Shown piece by piece: positions 47,066 to 58,544 of a stretch of 64,000 bases of DNA. Numbering within the stretch: position 1 is the first letter of the stretch; each line of letters starts with the position of its first letter. This stretch comes from Scytalidium lignicola. Taxonomy: Eukaryota; Ascomycota; Leotiomycetes. Under the pieces are notes generated by a model. It was not told the origin of the DNA. It searched no databases and was given only the letters and a program-made list of their open reading frames with translations. The position numbers and the translations under genes were made by a program. The stretch is taken from NCBI GenBank assembly GCA_002812745.2, contig NCSJ02000011.1:186001-250000 (forward strand). The letters are read 5' to 3'.

Positions 47066-47652
47066 TTTAATGGAAATAATCTCCCTACTATCCTTTTTGA
47101 CAACTTAAGTTTCCTTTTATCAAGAGCTTGGGGTATAGCATCTACTATAGATGCTCAAAAAGCATGGGTATCGTATTTCTGGTTTCAAAATTAATAAGGG
47201 CTATAATATAGAACGCGGGCTGGAGCCAACTTCGGTACAAGATTTCGAATATGATTACGATTTCCAGTAACACTTAATCCGAGGGGGAAAAGAAGTCTAT
47301 ATTACGGTAGTTGAGCCTTTCTACGAAGTAAGCGGCAAGGCAAGGTTTGGTTGCGAGAACTGTAAGAGTATCTATAGGAAACGCACATAAATTGAATACT
47401 AACTATTACAACTTGATAAATCCTTCCTCGTCTAAATATTGCTAGAGTAGTTTCTAGGAATATGCTCTATTCTATATATCGAGTGATAATAATATATAAA
47501 AGTCCCTTTCATTAAGACTCTCTATCAAAGTTATTATAATGAAAAGAAATATAGTAAAATATGTTAGAATATTCAGGTTTTGCCATCTTGCCTCTTACAC
47601 GACTCTCTTCTCTCTTTAACTCAATCTTCCTGTATGCAGAGCCTTTCTGGTT
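47066..47652. other. Convergent spacer, regulator to OPT transporter
   Basis: 587 bp, AT-rich, converging 3' ends. No gene, repeat or RNA is recognised. Confidence 0.45.
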
Positions 47653-50215
47653 TTATAAGCTATTCTTCAACGCGGGATTATACATGCAATAATCTACATT
47701 ATTGATATGGTTACCCGGCCAAGCAGGAAAGGGAACAGCAGTTCCCGAACCTCCTGCAACTGCAAAGGTCAACAAGAACACCAGTATCTGGGTGCCTCCT
47801 TCCATGGCTGCAGAGAAAAGGTAGTTCCATTTAACAAAGGTCTTAGGTTTGTATCTGCGAAGATAGAATTGGCCGAAGGCACCGATAAGATAGTAACTTA
47901 GGTTGGCGGAGCTGACACCAAAAGCGAGGTAACCAAGATACCACAGGATGATAGATGAATTGAGATAGGACCAAATACGTTGGTTTTCAAACAATCGATT
48001 CATGAAGTAGAAGGGAAAGGGGATGATGAAACCGACCAGGTAGGCGATAGTTACCCAAGAATAGCGGGCACCTAGGGAGAACATATTAGGAGCAATAGAC
48101 CAGGCAATAGCAAGGGTGTTGAATTGTTGAACATTAGTTCCGGACCAGATGTTAGTGCCTTCAACAGAGACCAGAATGTGCGCCTGATTTTTAACAACTC
48201 TGCAAATATATGAGATGGAAGTTGTAGTCACAAGTCGTAGCGAAATAAACTTACATGTTCATAATCACATAATTTAAAACTGCACCATAGATGCAACCAA
48301 TTACCTGAGTGGCAAAGGCGCACTTAGGAGATAGCTTGTTTTGTTGAGCAAGTTTGAGATCACGTAGGAGATATAAACCCTGGGTGAGAGCATTGTAGCT
48401 ATACGTGGTAAAGTACATGTTAGCTAGCGGCCTACCAGGAAACATGTACCCAGCAAGCATCTGAAAAACAGGTTGCATGTTGAAACCAAAACCTGTAGTG
48501 GCGTATTGAGCACCGAAGATGATTATGGATACAACGTTTAAGATGGTACCAATGAGGAAGCCCCACCACGGAAGGGTTGATTTTATATTATGTGTGAAGA
48601 TAATCCCAACAATCCAGCTGACAGCGAAAATACAAAAATACCAGAAGTTTGGTACTTCATTATAATCAAGCGTTAGCTTATAGTGTGGATCAATGTTCGG
48701 GTCATTCCGGATCTTCTCTTTCTCTTCTTTCGTACGGCCGCGATAGCCCTTCCAGAAGAAATAAGTCGAAGAGGTCATGGATTTTTTGAAGGTATCAAGG
48801 GTAATCCAAGCCCACCCGAGCTTAATATCGTTATAGTTCCATAAAAACATATGAACGAAGGTAGCTGTAAAACCAGCACTGGTGGTGATAAGATAGGAGA
48901 CGTAGGTACCAGTTAGCCATGGTAAACCAACCGCATCTACTAAAGTTTCATCGATACGAAATTCGGAATTCAAAATTAAAGACTCGTTATACAGCACATA
49001 GTTGGTGAAGTTTGAGGAAGTATTGAAGAGTTGCGGAGACAGGAAAGGGAAATCCTGGGACCTCCAGATATTATTATAGTATATTCCCATGAAAAGCATG
49101 ACGCATCCAAGATAACCGATGAAGGAGTTTACTAATGTCTGGAACGGTATCCAGAGCGGTGACCCGGATCCGGCAATATAACTCCAATCAAAAGAGATAG
49201 ATAGGAATCCCAAACCCTCATTGGCCTGAGCGCCGCCAAACAGGTTGGTAAAGACAAGGTTTCGTTGCTTTGCCAAACAGAAGACCGAAACACCACCCAA
49301 AAGAGGGAAGATATACTGCTTTTCGTCAGCAAGAATTTTCTAGGGAATGAAATTGGAGTCAAATAACCATACCTCCGGAAACCACTCCCAACAAAACAAG
49401 GCAACAAAAACTATCCAAAACATGCCAAACCGTTTTCTTGTCTCGGTCCAAGGTCTGTGCAGGGTCTCAAATACAGTGGTTATAGGCAAGTTGGCGGGAT
49501 AGAACATCTTTGTAGGCCAGAGAAGAGCCTTGCGCAACATTCCAGCGACACCATAGCCAATGAGTTGAGATGATATGGTGATGAGAATACCAGCAGCCTG
49601 AGTGGGATTACCTCTATAGAATAGCTTCTGCACTGCCAAAGCTTCTGTTGCTAGTGCGGAAACGGCAGCAGCTGATGCCATGAGAACAGCGGCTGTGTGT
49701 TCCTTGCGGTTCCAAGGGCCAGGGTTGAGAAAATGTCCAATCAGGCCGCATCGTGGTATTAATGTCGCCATGGCTTTTCCAAGAAAATGAGCAAGGACGG
49801 TCAAGAACATGGCCGACACAAAGACCGTTACGGCCCTGAAGTAGAAGACTTCCTGCAAAACAGAAGCGAATGTCGAGAGGCTGAGTCCTACAACAAGTCA
49901 GCTAATGATGGCTTAGACTTTATCACAGCTCAAGGTATTCTTACCGATGAAAAACATACGAAAAGTCCATGGGTTCAGTGTCGGGTCATCATCAACATGG
50001 ATAACAGTGGTTACGATATCCTGTGTAGTATCTAGGATGCATGGATGTTCTTTCCCGACTTCTTGGACTTCAGGATCTTTACTATTGGGGGCTTTTCTTA
50101 AAATAAGCTCCTCAGTTTTGCTTACATTCTCCTCATCGTGCGACTCGTTGTGAGTGTTGTTAATGCTAGTCGTCATCTCATCAAATATCACACCCTCTCT
50201 ATCTTTCTTAGACAT
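47653..50215 (-). CDS. OPT-family oligopeptide transporter (797 aa)
   Basis: Exons 50215-49945, 49887-49373, 49315-48255 and 48199-47653 (2,394 nt); introns are 57, 57 and 55 nt. The hydrophilic N terminus ends in DDDPTLNPWTFRMFFIG, a hallmark of the OPT family. Many membrane helices follow, with ATLIPRCGLIGHFLNPGPWNRKEH (described by position: around residue 160), GAQANEGLGFLSISFDWSYI and, near the C terminus, KTFVKWNYLFSAAMEGGTQ. These motifs define the PT clade of proton-coupled transporters for tetra- and pentapeptides, glutathione or siderophore-like peptides. ATG 50215 is the only sound start; the frame upstream opens with non-ATG codons. It may belong to the neighbouring metabolic module or be independent. 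Confidence 0.93.
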
Positions 50216-51314
50216 CTTTATAGTGGATGAGACCAAGGATGCTAAAGACAAGGAGATCCGTAGGGTAGTTGGCTCGATTACTGTAACTCCTGAAAGGAAT
50301 GGAACAATATCGAGTGAGCAGGCTGTTCTAGTTATAGTGGTTTGCGGATATTTCACTACCTAAATTTGCTATCGTGCCANTTTTTTTAGGGTAATAACAC
50401 ACCCAACTAAGCCTTCTGCAATTTCTTACTAGTAGGGCACCTGTTTACAGTATGATCTTTGTTTCACTGGTTGGTTACTTGGCTTGAGAATTTATGTAGG
50501 GCTAATCCTGTCTCAGATGCCGTTGATGATGGCCTATAATAAAATTAAGGGGCCACTCATATGGGCTGTGTCAAATCCTTCATACCAATCTAAATGCGTC
50601 GAATCAGACCTATCATGCACCTATAAAACACTCGGGCATGTCTGTATACATACGTGTACGGCAATGAGAGGTGGATGGTTGGTTACACAAGCCTCACGTA
50701 GACATGACGGAGGGTGACTCCGGGAACAGCGACACAGTACTACCGACTCGAGAAGGAATATTATCTATATCTAGAATGCCATCTGATAAACCATCAATAA
50801 GCTTGCATTTGAGCTTTATTGACAAATAATAGCTTGTCTGTTGAATTGGGTTGAGTCAACGTCAAACCCTTTCGTCCAGTATCTGTTTGTCAGATGGTGA
50901 CCTTTTCCCGTAATTATAGCTGCCTTCTAAGGTGTACTCTATCGTCCTTTGCACTAGCTTACAGCTTTCTTTCCGTTTTAACCCTTGTGGCATAAGTAGT
51001 ACACAGTCGTAGAGAATGGCTTCATGCCAGGTGGCCAAAGTAGTGGAACGCACTCGTCGGCTTTCCATTTGATCATGCATGTGGCTTGTATTAATGGATA
51101 ATGATCCTACCTTATAATTTATTTGAGGTATTGAAATCTGTTCTATATGGACAATATGCCAAACCAATGATAAGTAGCAGGAGCACCACAACAATCTTAT
51201 TGCGGGTAGAGAGTGACATCTTCCTGTTCAATTTGTGTCGCCCTTGAAGGATTCTCGTGAAAGGTCTAGACTGCAGGTCAGGGACTTGAAAATTTTCAGC
51301 TATCTTGACTTCAC
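50216..51314. other. Intergenic region, OPT to NLR
   Basis: 1.1 kb. It holds the OPT promoter (N at 50380 beside a T run), AT-rich middle DNA and the NLR 3' flank. No gene supported. Confidence 0.45.
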
Positions 51315-54300
51315 TTACATTGGCAGTTCAATTCCAGTTCCAGCAGTATCGACATCATATGAAGTATCAAGGTATTCCTGGCAATTTTTATATATGGAGT
51401 GTCCCTTCCCGAGTGAAGTTCCCGCGATTAAGGCCGTGTTTCTAATAATTTGGCCTGCTGTGCGTTTATCTCCTGTCTTTCGAAGAATATTTGCTAATAT
51501 AGGAGCGACATCAAGGGTCTCAATATGCTCATAACCAAAAATATTCTCCATTGATACAATTGCTTTGACTGCATACTCCATGGCATCAGTATAGCGGTCA
51601 GCCTCACAATGGACTGCTGCTAGATTCGAAGCTGCTCGCCAAGTGAGAACATGTTCCTCGCCAACGAGCTCCCTCAGTCCTTCAAACGCTTCCGTGTGGG
51701 CCCGAAATGCTTCTTCGAGCTTTCCGAGCTTTCGATAGATAACACCCAGGCAATCTAGCGAACACAGAGTACTCTGGTTCTTGTTGCCAAGAATAGAACG
51801 CCGACCTTCAAACGCTTTCGACAAGCAGACTTCAGCTTCATCTAGTTTTCCACGAAATCCAAGGCAATTTCCTAGATTGTTGTACACTCGCAATGTGTCT
51901 AATGAAAGTCCTTGACACTGTATCAGGCCAGCTAGCGTAACTCGGTATAGATTTTCTGCATCCTCCAGGTACTCTAAGTTAGTGTAAACATCTGCAAGGA
52001 AACTCGCCGCCTGCCATGTCTCAAAGCTATCTGAGCCTAAAACTTTCATTCTTATTTCGTATACCACTTCGCAGATAGGCTTAGCATCTGCAAAGCGACC
52101 ATTTTGGGCTTTAAACCGGGCAAGGTCGAGCCACTTCTCTAGCATCTGGAGATCTTCCCGTGTTCCGGTAAGTAAGTTTCCACTGGGAATGCCATATAAA
52201 TAGGATTCCAGCATTTTTTCAGCTATCTCAGTGCGGCCTCTCCAGTTATAATAGTCTATCAATGCAAATTCTGTCGCAAAAGTGGCAGGATTAAATCTAC
52301 CGAATCTATCTCGACTCAATCGAACCTCCCTTTCAAGCAGATTTCCAAAAATGTCACCTGAGAGAAAGTTTATTTGTAATTTTAATCTTTTCACGCACGG
52401 GTGTTCACATCTAGCTGTGGCCCATTTTCGAATTCGACTCTGGATGCTGACTAGGGTGGATCCAAAGTTAACGGAACCTAATTCCTTTCGACGAAACTCA
52501 ATAAAACTTTTCAACCAGATCTGAGCTCTTTGGCTGCCTAAGAAGGAATATAGCGTATTCAAAGATGAGGGCGATAGAGGAGCTTCCAGCATATGATCTA
52601 GCCAGTGAACCACCGCATATTGAAGTAAAGGAAATTTCTGCTGCAGACTAGAGTCATCTCGGGGATTACAGTCCAGAGGAACATTTTGTAACGTTAAATA
52701 ATGCAGACACAGAGTTCCAAGCTCTTCTGATATATTTGCCCAAACTCCATGCTGAGAAGTTTCTAGGACGTCCAAATTTCGTGCTTCGGCATCTGTTAAT
52801 TGAAGTACATATTCTCGGAAGGAGTAATGACACAGTTTAACAGTATTGTTCTCAGCATCAACTTCTACCAACGGATGGCATTGACGTATCATTGTCTCGA
52901 TTGAAATGATTTTTTCGTCCTCCGAAACTTGAGATGAACTTTGATTCAGTATAATCGCTTCTGCAATTTCCTGCAATTTTAAAGGCCTCTGGGCTGCCAC
53001 TGTCCAGCGGAGTATTTTCATTATCCAAGGCTTTTGCATTGGGCGAAGAGGGCAAATATTTTCGAGTATTGATTTATAAAGAGCCGATATACCAACTGGA
53101 AGTGCTTTCATGTGTCGTTTAAGCTCCTTGTAGGTTGCATGATCGTCTAATTGGTCAAGAACTAGCCGATGCCACAGGAACATCCCTTCTGCTTTCTGAG
53201 TGATGTCCGTTAGAAGGCGTTGTCGGAATTCCAAATCCAGACTAGATATCAATTTGCTAGAGTCGAAATAAGATTTTACTATGCTTGCAATATCCGCCAT
53301 GACATCCTCCTTTGTGATTTTGATTGAGTAGGACGTAGACTCTTCGAAGTTCGTCGGAAACCTAGTGCGGCTAAACACAGCTACCTTTGCTAGAATAGAA
53401 AGACTGGTCAAGCTTTTAACAAGACTGTCTTTATCGATACATTCATCAAATCCATCTACCACAAAATAGGATGGATGAGTCTTGCACACGACTTGAAGAA
53501 TCCTCTGAAGATCCTCTGTAGAAGCAATCTCAGCGCTACTCTGAGTGTATCCATCCCACAATATATCTGCAATTTTGCCGTTTATTGGATCGGACAAAAG
53601 AAGCTGAGATACGAAGACACGACAAACACTACTTGAATCTATGAGTGTCGGATCGGTGCGTGAGCAGAAGAAATATGCCACCTTAGACGCAGTCGTGGTT
53701 TGTAAATGGTCTATCATGAACCCACTTAAAACTAGTCGCCCAGTGCGTTAATATTTGCCAATTTGGGCGAATTGGCAGCACTTACCGGTTTTTCCTCCTC
53801 CTGGTATTCCGGTAACCCACAGCATATTCAACTTGCCGACAGTTTGGTAAGTACTATCAAACCAGCATTTGAAATCGTTGTTGTCCAAAATCCAGCGACA
53901 AGTTCCAGCATGACGAAGACTTCTTGCTCGTTCAAAACTCCTCTCGTTATTAGACGTCGCATGGATCCACAGCAAGAGTTGCTTTCGTCGTTGGACTGCC
54001 AAAGAGCGAAAATAATTAGTGTCACAAATAATATTTTCAAGTCAATCTAACTCAACTGCGAGTCCTAGGTGCCTCTGGGAGATGAATAAAAGCAATACAT
54101 ACGCATATGCAGAGTTTCGCCCGTTTCTCGTAACAACCTCGCTTGACCAGCTTCCACTTCAAAGTTTTTATAGTGCTCGGCAGCCGCTTGTAATCCTGCT
54201 GCATTAACCTCGCTCTCTAAATATTGTCTGTTCTTCCTGAAGTTCTGGATCATAGCGCCGAATTCGGACTCAAAAGTTTTCCAAAAGGACTTGACCGAAG

Positions 54301-54949
54301 GATCCCGCGGCTCTCGTGGTGTTACTTGAACTTGTCAATGCATATTTCAACACTGGACAGATACTTTGGGAATGATACGTGATCCATCCTTCCCACTCTG
54401 TGTCAAAAAGACGTTGCGCACTTTAACGCAAAAGTCAATTGTATCCACATATACCTTTACTAGTGCGGATTGTACACCACTCCTGCCTGGAAATAGGTTG
54501 TTGTACTCGATAAATCGCGGTAAATTTTCACCAACTTCCCCTAACATGTCCAACAAACGATCAACATATTGACTAAAGTTTTGCACGGCCTGTGGATCCC
54601 AGTTAGAGTTGTGATGTTGGCCCTTCCTTTGGGAGCAACATACTTGCAGGAGGAGACGGATAGTGCCCCAAATAGGTGCTAGAAAAAGTGGACTCGTATT
54701 GACAAAAACGTCAATAGCCTTCCCGTAAGAATCAAGAGATACGACCAGTATCTGAAGGCACTTCATAATAGGTTTTCCCCGATACTTTGAGGCGTACCAT
54801 TTTTCCAAGTTCAATATCTCCTGCTTTACATCATCTACAGTAGCAATTTCTAACTGCTGCCGATCATGCTTTGACAGACGATCAAGATATTGGGCCCTAG
54901 CAAGGTCCCAGGCCCCCTTACGGGGAATATCTCCCTCTGGCATCTGCAT
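51315..54949 (-). CDS. NACHT-TPR NOD-like receptor (fungal NLR, 1,139 aa)
   Basis: Exons 54949-54365, 54310-54103, 53995-53786 and 53731-51315 (3,420 nt); introns are 54, 107 and 54 nt. The N-terminal ~260 residues are helical (WYASKYRGKPIMKCLQILVV, LDSYGKAIDVFV, FLAPIWGTIRLLLQ), like the N-terminal domain called DUF7708 in many fungal STAND proteins. Next come RRKQLLLWIH, the P-loop GIPGGGKT (residues 327-334) and Walker B YFVVDGFDEC (Asp427), marking a NACHT ATPase. After a helical winged region, the last ~260 residues are tetratricopeptide repeats of the kinesin light chain type (TLRVYNNLGNCLGFRGKLDEAE, TWRAASNLAAVHCEADRYTDAM). Fungal NLRs act in non-self recognition and regulated cell death. 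The first join is the weakest. The start could lie further upstream. Confidence 0.88.
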
Positions 54950-55502
54950 GGGTGTAGTACGTTTGGGTGTATACAAAATTTCTCTCCTTGTGGACAAGCT
55001 TTGCCTATATCACTTGAAGCCTCAAGTTTAGGACCTTTTTGCATAAGGCCAACTCATTTGACCGACCTAATCTTTTCACTTTCAGGTGCCTGCACTCGGA
55101 TCAATGGGGATTTTATATGACCCCAACGACAAAAGTCCAATCATGGAAAGACACGCCAACCAAATTGTCCATCCTGACGACATCAACATAATCTACCACC
55201 AAATAGATAATGCCTCCGAGGATCGTATTAAGCCACAATTTCTACGAATTCATGAGTCAACACGTACTTGGTGTCGTGGGAGCATTTGATTGCCCAAATT
55301 CATCAAGAGGGTGGTGAGGGATAATTTCAATTCGATCAAAATTGTTACTCAGCCTCATAGCTCCCCACCCTCAAGTTGAGTGCAATCCCTTAGGTATAGG
55401 CATATATATATAATCAAAATATATTTCAGGTTGCTAATGACAGACGTTAATGAAGAAATCCCTACATGACGATAATACTATGAGCCATTTCAGCTAGCCA
55501 GG
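54950..55502. promoter_or_regulatory. Divergent promoter, NLR and 261-aa gene
   Basis: 553 bp between the two start codons. It contains a few short frames without similarity and no repeat. The head-to-head layout could allow co-expression. Confidence 0.45.
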
Positions 55503-56288
55503 ATGATCTCAACTGACTACGATGCAACTTTCTTTGACCATCTTCCGGATATTCCCCAAAGTTACCATCGGCTGATTTTCCGTAATGGCCCTCAGCATAT
55601 CTCTAAAGCCATCCATCCGCTATTTATCCGGTACGGAGTCACGGATATTTTTGGCGTGCGACTCCTCCATCGACATTATTTGCTATCGTCGAATGAACGT
55701 ATAGTACAACGAGGAGATGTAGCTGCTCCATGGCCTCTGGACCGAATTCAATTCGCAAAGACGAAGGGCCATGTAATTCCTTCATCATGGCTATTCCGTA
55801 ACGGCAACGCATATCCTTACGAGTTCTCTTTCGTTGCGAAATCGGAAAATCACGATCCTGCTACTCTCCTCCAACTTAATGATTACGAAAATTTCTTTTC
55901 TGATTTTTGCAAGCTTTTGCAAAAGTATCAGTTGTGTGATGTTCTTGGTCTCTGTCTTTTGGACAGGCCAAGGCGTCCTCGTGAAGGTTCTACGTTGGAA
56001 ATAAACTTGGATGCTGATAGAATTAGCATCAATCTTCCTAGCTCTGATATAGGACACGGGTTAGAAGACTTGACATCAGTGATAGAGAATGAGGGGAGTG
56101 ATATTCCTGCGGCCTGGTGCTTTTATGATATTTTTCCAGAGGAAAGAGATGCAGGAGATTACCAAGCACCTACAAGTGAGGAAGCCTTCAGAGGCATCAT
56201 CTGTCGTCATGTCTGCACATCCGTGCATCATTTCGACCCCAAAGGAAAGAATACGATGATATCGCATACGGAAGCTATTTGGAGTTAA
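55503..56288 (+). CDS. Unknown protein with two copies of an unrecognised module (261 aa)
   Basis: Single exon, ATG 55503 to TAA 56288. No signal peptide or membrane helix. The two halves resemble each other: RYGVTDIFGVRLLHR (43-57) matches KYQLCDVLGLCLLDR (141-155), and VIPSSWLF (91-98) matches DIPAAWCF (200-207). Each half is also preceded by an aromatic-rich helix (AIHPLFIRY; DYENFFSDFCKLLQKY). So the protein is an internal duplication of a roughly 100-residue alpha/beta module that I do not recognise. It contains several Cys and His residues in the C-terminal part (GIICRHVCTSVHHF) that might bind metal. Head-to-head with the NLR, it may be an effector or partner, but this is conjecture. 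Confidence 0.75.
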   Translation: MISTDYDATFFDHLPDIPQSYHRLIFRNGPQHISKAIHPLFIRYGVTDIFGVRLLHRHYLLSSNERIVQRGDVAAPWPLDRIQFAKTKGHVIPSSWLFRNGNAYPYEFSFVAKSENHDPATLLQLNDYENFFSDFCKLLQKYQLCDVLGLCLLDRPRRPREGSTLEINLDADRISINLPSSDIGHGLEDLTSVIENEGSDIPAAWCFYDIFPEERDAGDYQAPTSEEAFRGIICRHVCTSVHHFDPKGKNTMISHTEAIWS

Positions 56289-56684
56289 ACGAGTTTTTTT
56301 ACAGTGACCTACTAGTTTGATGAAATATCAATACACTGATGTCTTCAAATTGCCTCACTTGTACTCCACTAGAAATAAATATGCTGCAAATAGACAATAA
56401 TTGATCCATTTGCTATAAGTAAACTGCTTTGTTTTTAGATGGTAATGTTAGATGTGGCCTTGGAATTTTGTTCTCTCGACTACAATATTCCTCCTGAATA
56501 TATTCAATAGGAGTATTTAAGCCAGCATGGGTTTAAATGATGGGGATCAAGATTTGTAGATGCCCCCAATTCATTTCCCTTCTAGATGCTATGCTGGAAT
56601 TTCTCATTGTATGTAGCTTTAGGATGGACCGAGCTGTTCCATCGATCCCTAATGTGATTTTAATATCGTAGGAACATACAAATC

Positions 56685-57110
56685 TTGGCCATACTTAAAT
56701 GCACATGAAATAGCCGACATCGGCCCCAACACTCATCGTTGATTAAGCTTAACCACAGTAATTCGTACAGTATGCTTAACATATAGGTTAATTATTATCG
56801 GTTAACGGTTAGTTAGAGGCTAACTAGAGGTTAGAGTTAGTGAGAGATTAGTTAAGAGTTAAATTTTACTAGAGTTCATTAGAGGTAGTTACTTGTAAGT
56901 ATTTTGATTATAATGTTCTGAAGTAGTGTAACTATAGAATGCTGAGGTGTTCTATAATTATAGAGAGTAATAGGGTCCCTAGAGCCTAAAGATCGCTAAA
57001 ATTATAAAGCCTTTCGAGCTTTAGTCGTCAGATGCAGTCTGTGCGATAGCCAGTATCGGTAGTTTTCATGTGCATTTAGGTAAAGTCCATGTGCATTTAA
57101 GTATGGCCTA
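56685..57110. mobile_element. MITE-like element with 21-bp terminal inverted repeats (426 bp)
   Basis: The 21 bases at 56687-56707 are exactly the reverse complement of 57088-57108 (GGCC...CATG), and the match goes on with one mismatch to about 56685 and 57110. A second copy of the subterminal CATGTGCATTTA lies inside the right end at 57068-57079. The interior has no open frame but many degenerate GGTTAG/AGTTAG-type units at 56790-56900. A clear target-site duplication is not seen. The features fit a non-autonomous DNA transposon. Confidence 0.75.
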
Positions 57111-57386
57111 AAAGAATTTAAGCTTGATTTGTAATGTGTTNAAAAAAAATCTTAATCGGTAACATTTGATTTTTTTTTTTCCCTGCTAGCTCGTCCTGAT
57201 CCTAGCGGGTACTGCTGCCTACTTGTATATGATGTAAAATAAATGTTAAATGTGAGGTCAATATGGCCAGTGAAGCATGGTGGTCTGCCTGCTCAGACTA
57301 CCGAATATTTAGCTAAATATAGTTAATACTGGCCTGTGCTCATTGAATGGTGATAGTGTGTTTAAACCTCAGGCATCGATCCACCA

Positions 57387-57413
57387 CGTACTGTAGAGCT
57401 TAAGTACAGTACG
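57387..57413. promoter_or_regulatory. 9-bp inverted repeat upstream of the F-box gene
   Basis: CGTACTGTA (57387-57395) and TACAGTACG (57405-57413) are exact inverses with a 9-nt spacer, ending 57 bp before the F-box ATG. It could be a dimeric regulator site or a 5'-leader stem. Confidence 0.5.
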
Positions 57414-57470
57414 CGTCGCGAGCCCGCCCTCCTAGCTCTGCCATTCTAATTACTCAACACCAGCGAAAGT

Positions 57471-58544
57471 ATGGAAGACGCATCAGAGCAGAAAACGATC
57501 ATCAGTTCCCTCGCGTACCATTGGAGCGAGGCAGACAGAGCCGTGATACAATTTCCTAAGTCCAGGGGCCTTGAATATTCTCGAACATTCACGAATGGTG
57601 GCACGGCGTCGATGGGCCGTCTTGCACTTCTGCCTCTTGAAATACTTCACAACATAGTGCGCGAACTCGATTTCGAAAGTCTTGGGGCTATGAGATGCCT
57701 GAACACTCGGAGTAAAGATATTGTGGGGAAGCTTCCGGCCTATAGAGACATTGCGACCTTTGCACACAATGCTCTTCGAGCACTATCCGCTACTGGCCTG
57801 CTCTCGAAATATAGCGCCAAATGTCTCTACTCCGTCCTGTGCCAGGATCGGTGCTTTGGCTGCATTGGTTTTGGCTCTTTCCTCTTTCTTCCCACAGGTC
57901 GCCGGTACTGCTTTTCTTGCATCGAAACAAATCCCGAGATGGTTGTTGTCTCTACCTCCACAGCGGCAGCTCTCTTCGGGCTAGCAGACAAAGCATTGAG
58001 GCAAATCGTAGTCGTAACGACTGTTTCTGGAGACTATGGAATCTATCAAAAAACTCACCGCAGACGGATCCAAATTGTTAGTCGACAGGAGGCTACGAAG
58101 CTCGGTATCTTGATACATGGCAGCGAAGAAGAGATGGAAAGAGCTGTGACTCTTGGCATTCATCGTGGCAACGTACTCGGAGATAACGATCAACCACGAA
58201 AAGTGGTTAATGGATCGATTCCCCAGCGTCCTGGTGCGAATGATGATACTCTTCCCTTTATGGCTTGTACTCCGTTCCCATACCTCGACGTACAACGACG
58301 TCGAATTAACAAGGGCGTATGCTGCCGCGGATGCGAATACAATTGGTATAGAAGGGATGAAGACTTCCCTCGTGGGTATAATATTAGTCAAAATTTGTTC
58401 AGGAACCTGAACAAAATTATTTCCGAGGATGAATTTCTCGTGCACTTCGAAAACTGTCGTTCTGCGAAAATGCTGTGGGATGAGTATATCTTGAAGCGTA
58501 AGGAACTTTCTGAATCTGTTAGAAGCACTATATTTCGGACGTAA
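57471..58544 (+). CDS. F-box-like protein (357 aa)
   Basis: Single exon, ATG 57471 to TAA 58544. Residues about 50-90 read LALLPLEILHNIVRELDFES and continue with a short helix (LGAMRCLNTRSKDIV), the form of a fungal F-box. A Cys-rich stretch follows at about 115-150 (CLYSVLCQDRCFGCIGFGSF ... GRRYCFSCIE), and a second Cys cluster (KGVCCRGCEYNW) lies near residue 285. These may be zinc-binding substrate-recognition parts, as in other fungal F-box proteins of this layout. F-box proteins link substrates to the SCF ubiquitin ligase. No membrane helices. The immediate upstream 700 bp hold a transposon-like element and a short inverted repeat. Confidence 0.85.
   Translation: MEDASEQKTIISSLAYHWSEADRAVIQFPKSRGLEYSRTFTNGGTASMGRLALLPLEILHNIVRELDFESLGAMRCLNTRSKDIVGKLPAYRDIATFAHNALRALSATGLLSKYSAKCLYSVLCQDRCFGCIGFGSFLFLPTGRRYCFSCIETNPEMVVVSTSTAAALFGLADKALRQIVVVTTVSGDYGIYQKTHRRRIQIVSRQEATKLGILIHGSEEEMERAVTLGIHRGNVLGDNDQPRKVVNGSIPQRPGANDDTLPFMACTPFPYLDVQRRRINKGVCCRGCEYNWYRRDEDFPRGYNISQNLFRNLNKIISEDEFLVHFENCRSAKMLWDEYILKRKELSESVRSTIFRT

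Noticed and set aside
54949..54997. NLR start at 54997
   Set aside because: The codon there is TTG; the first ATG in frame is at 54949.
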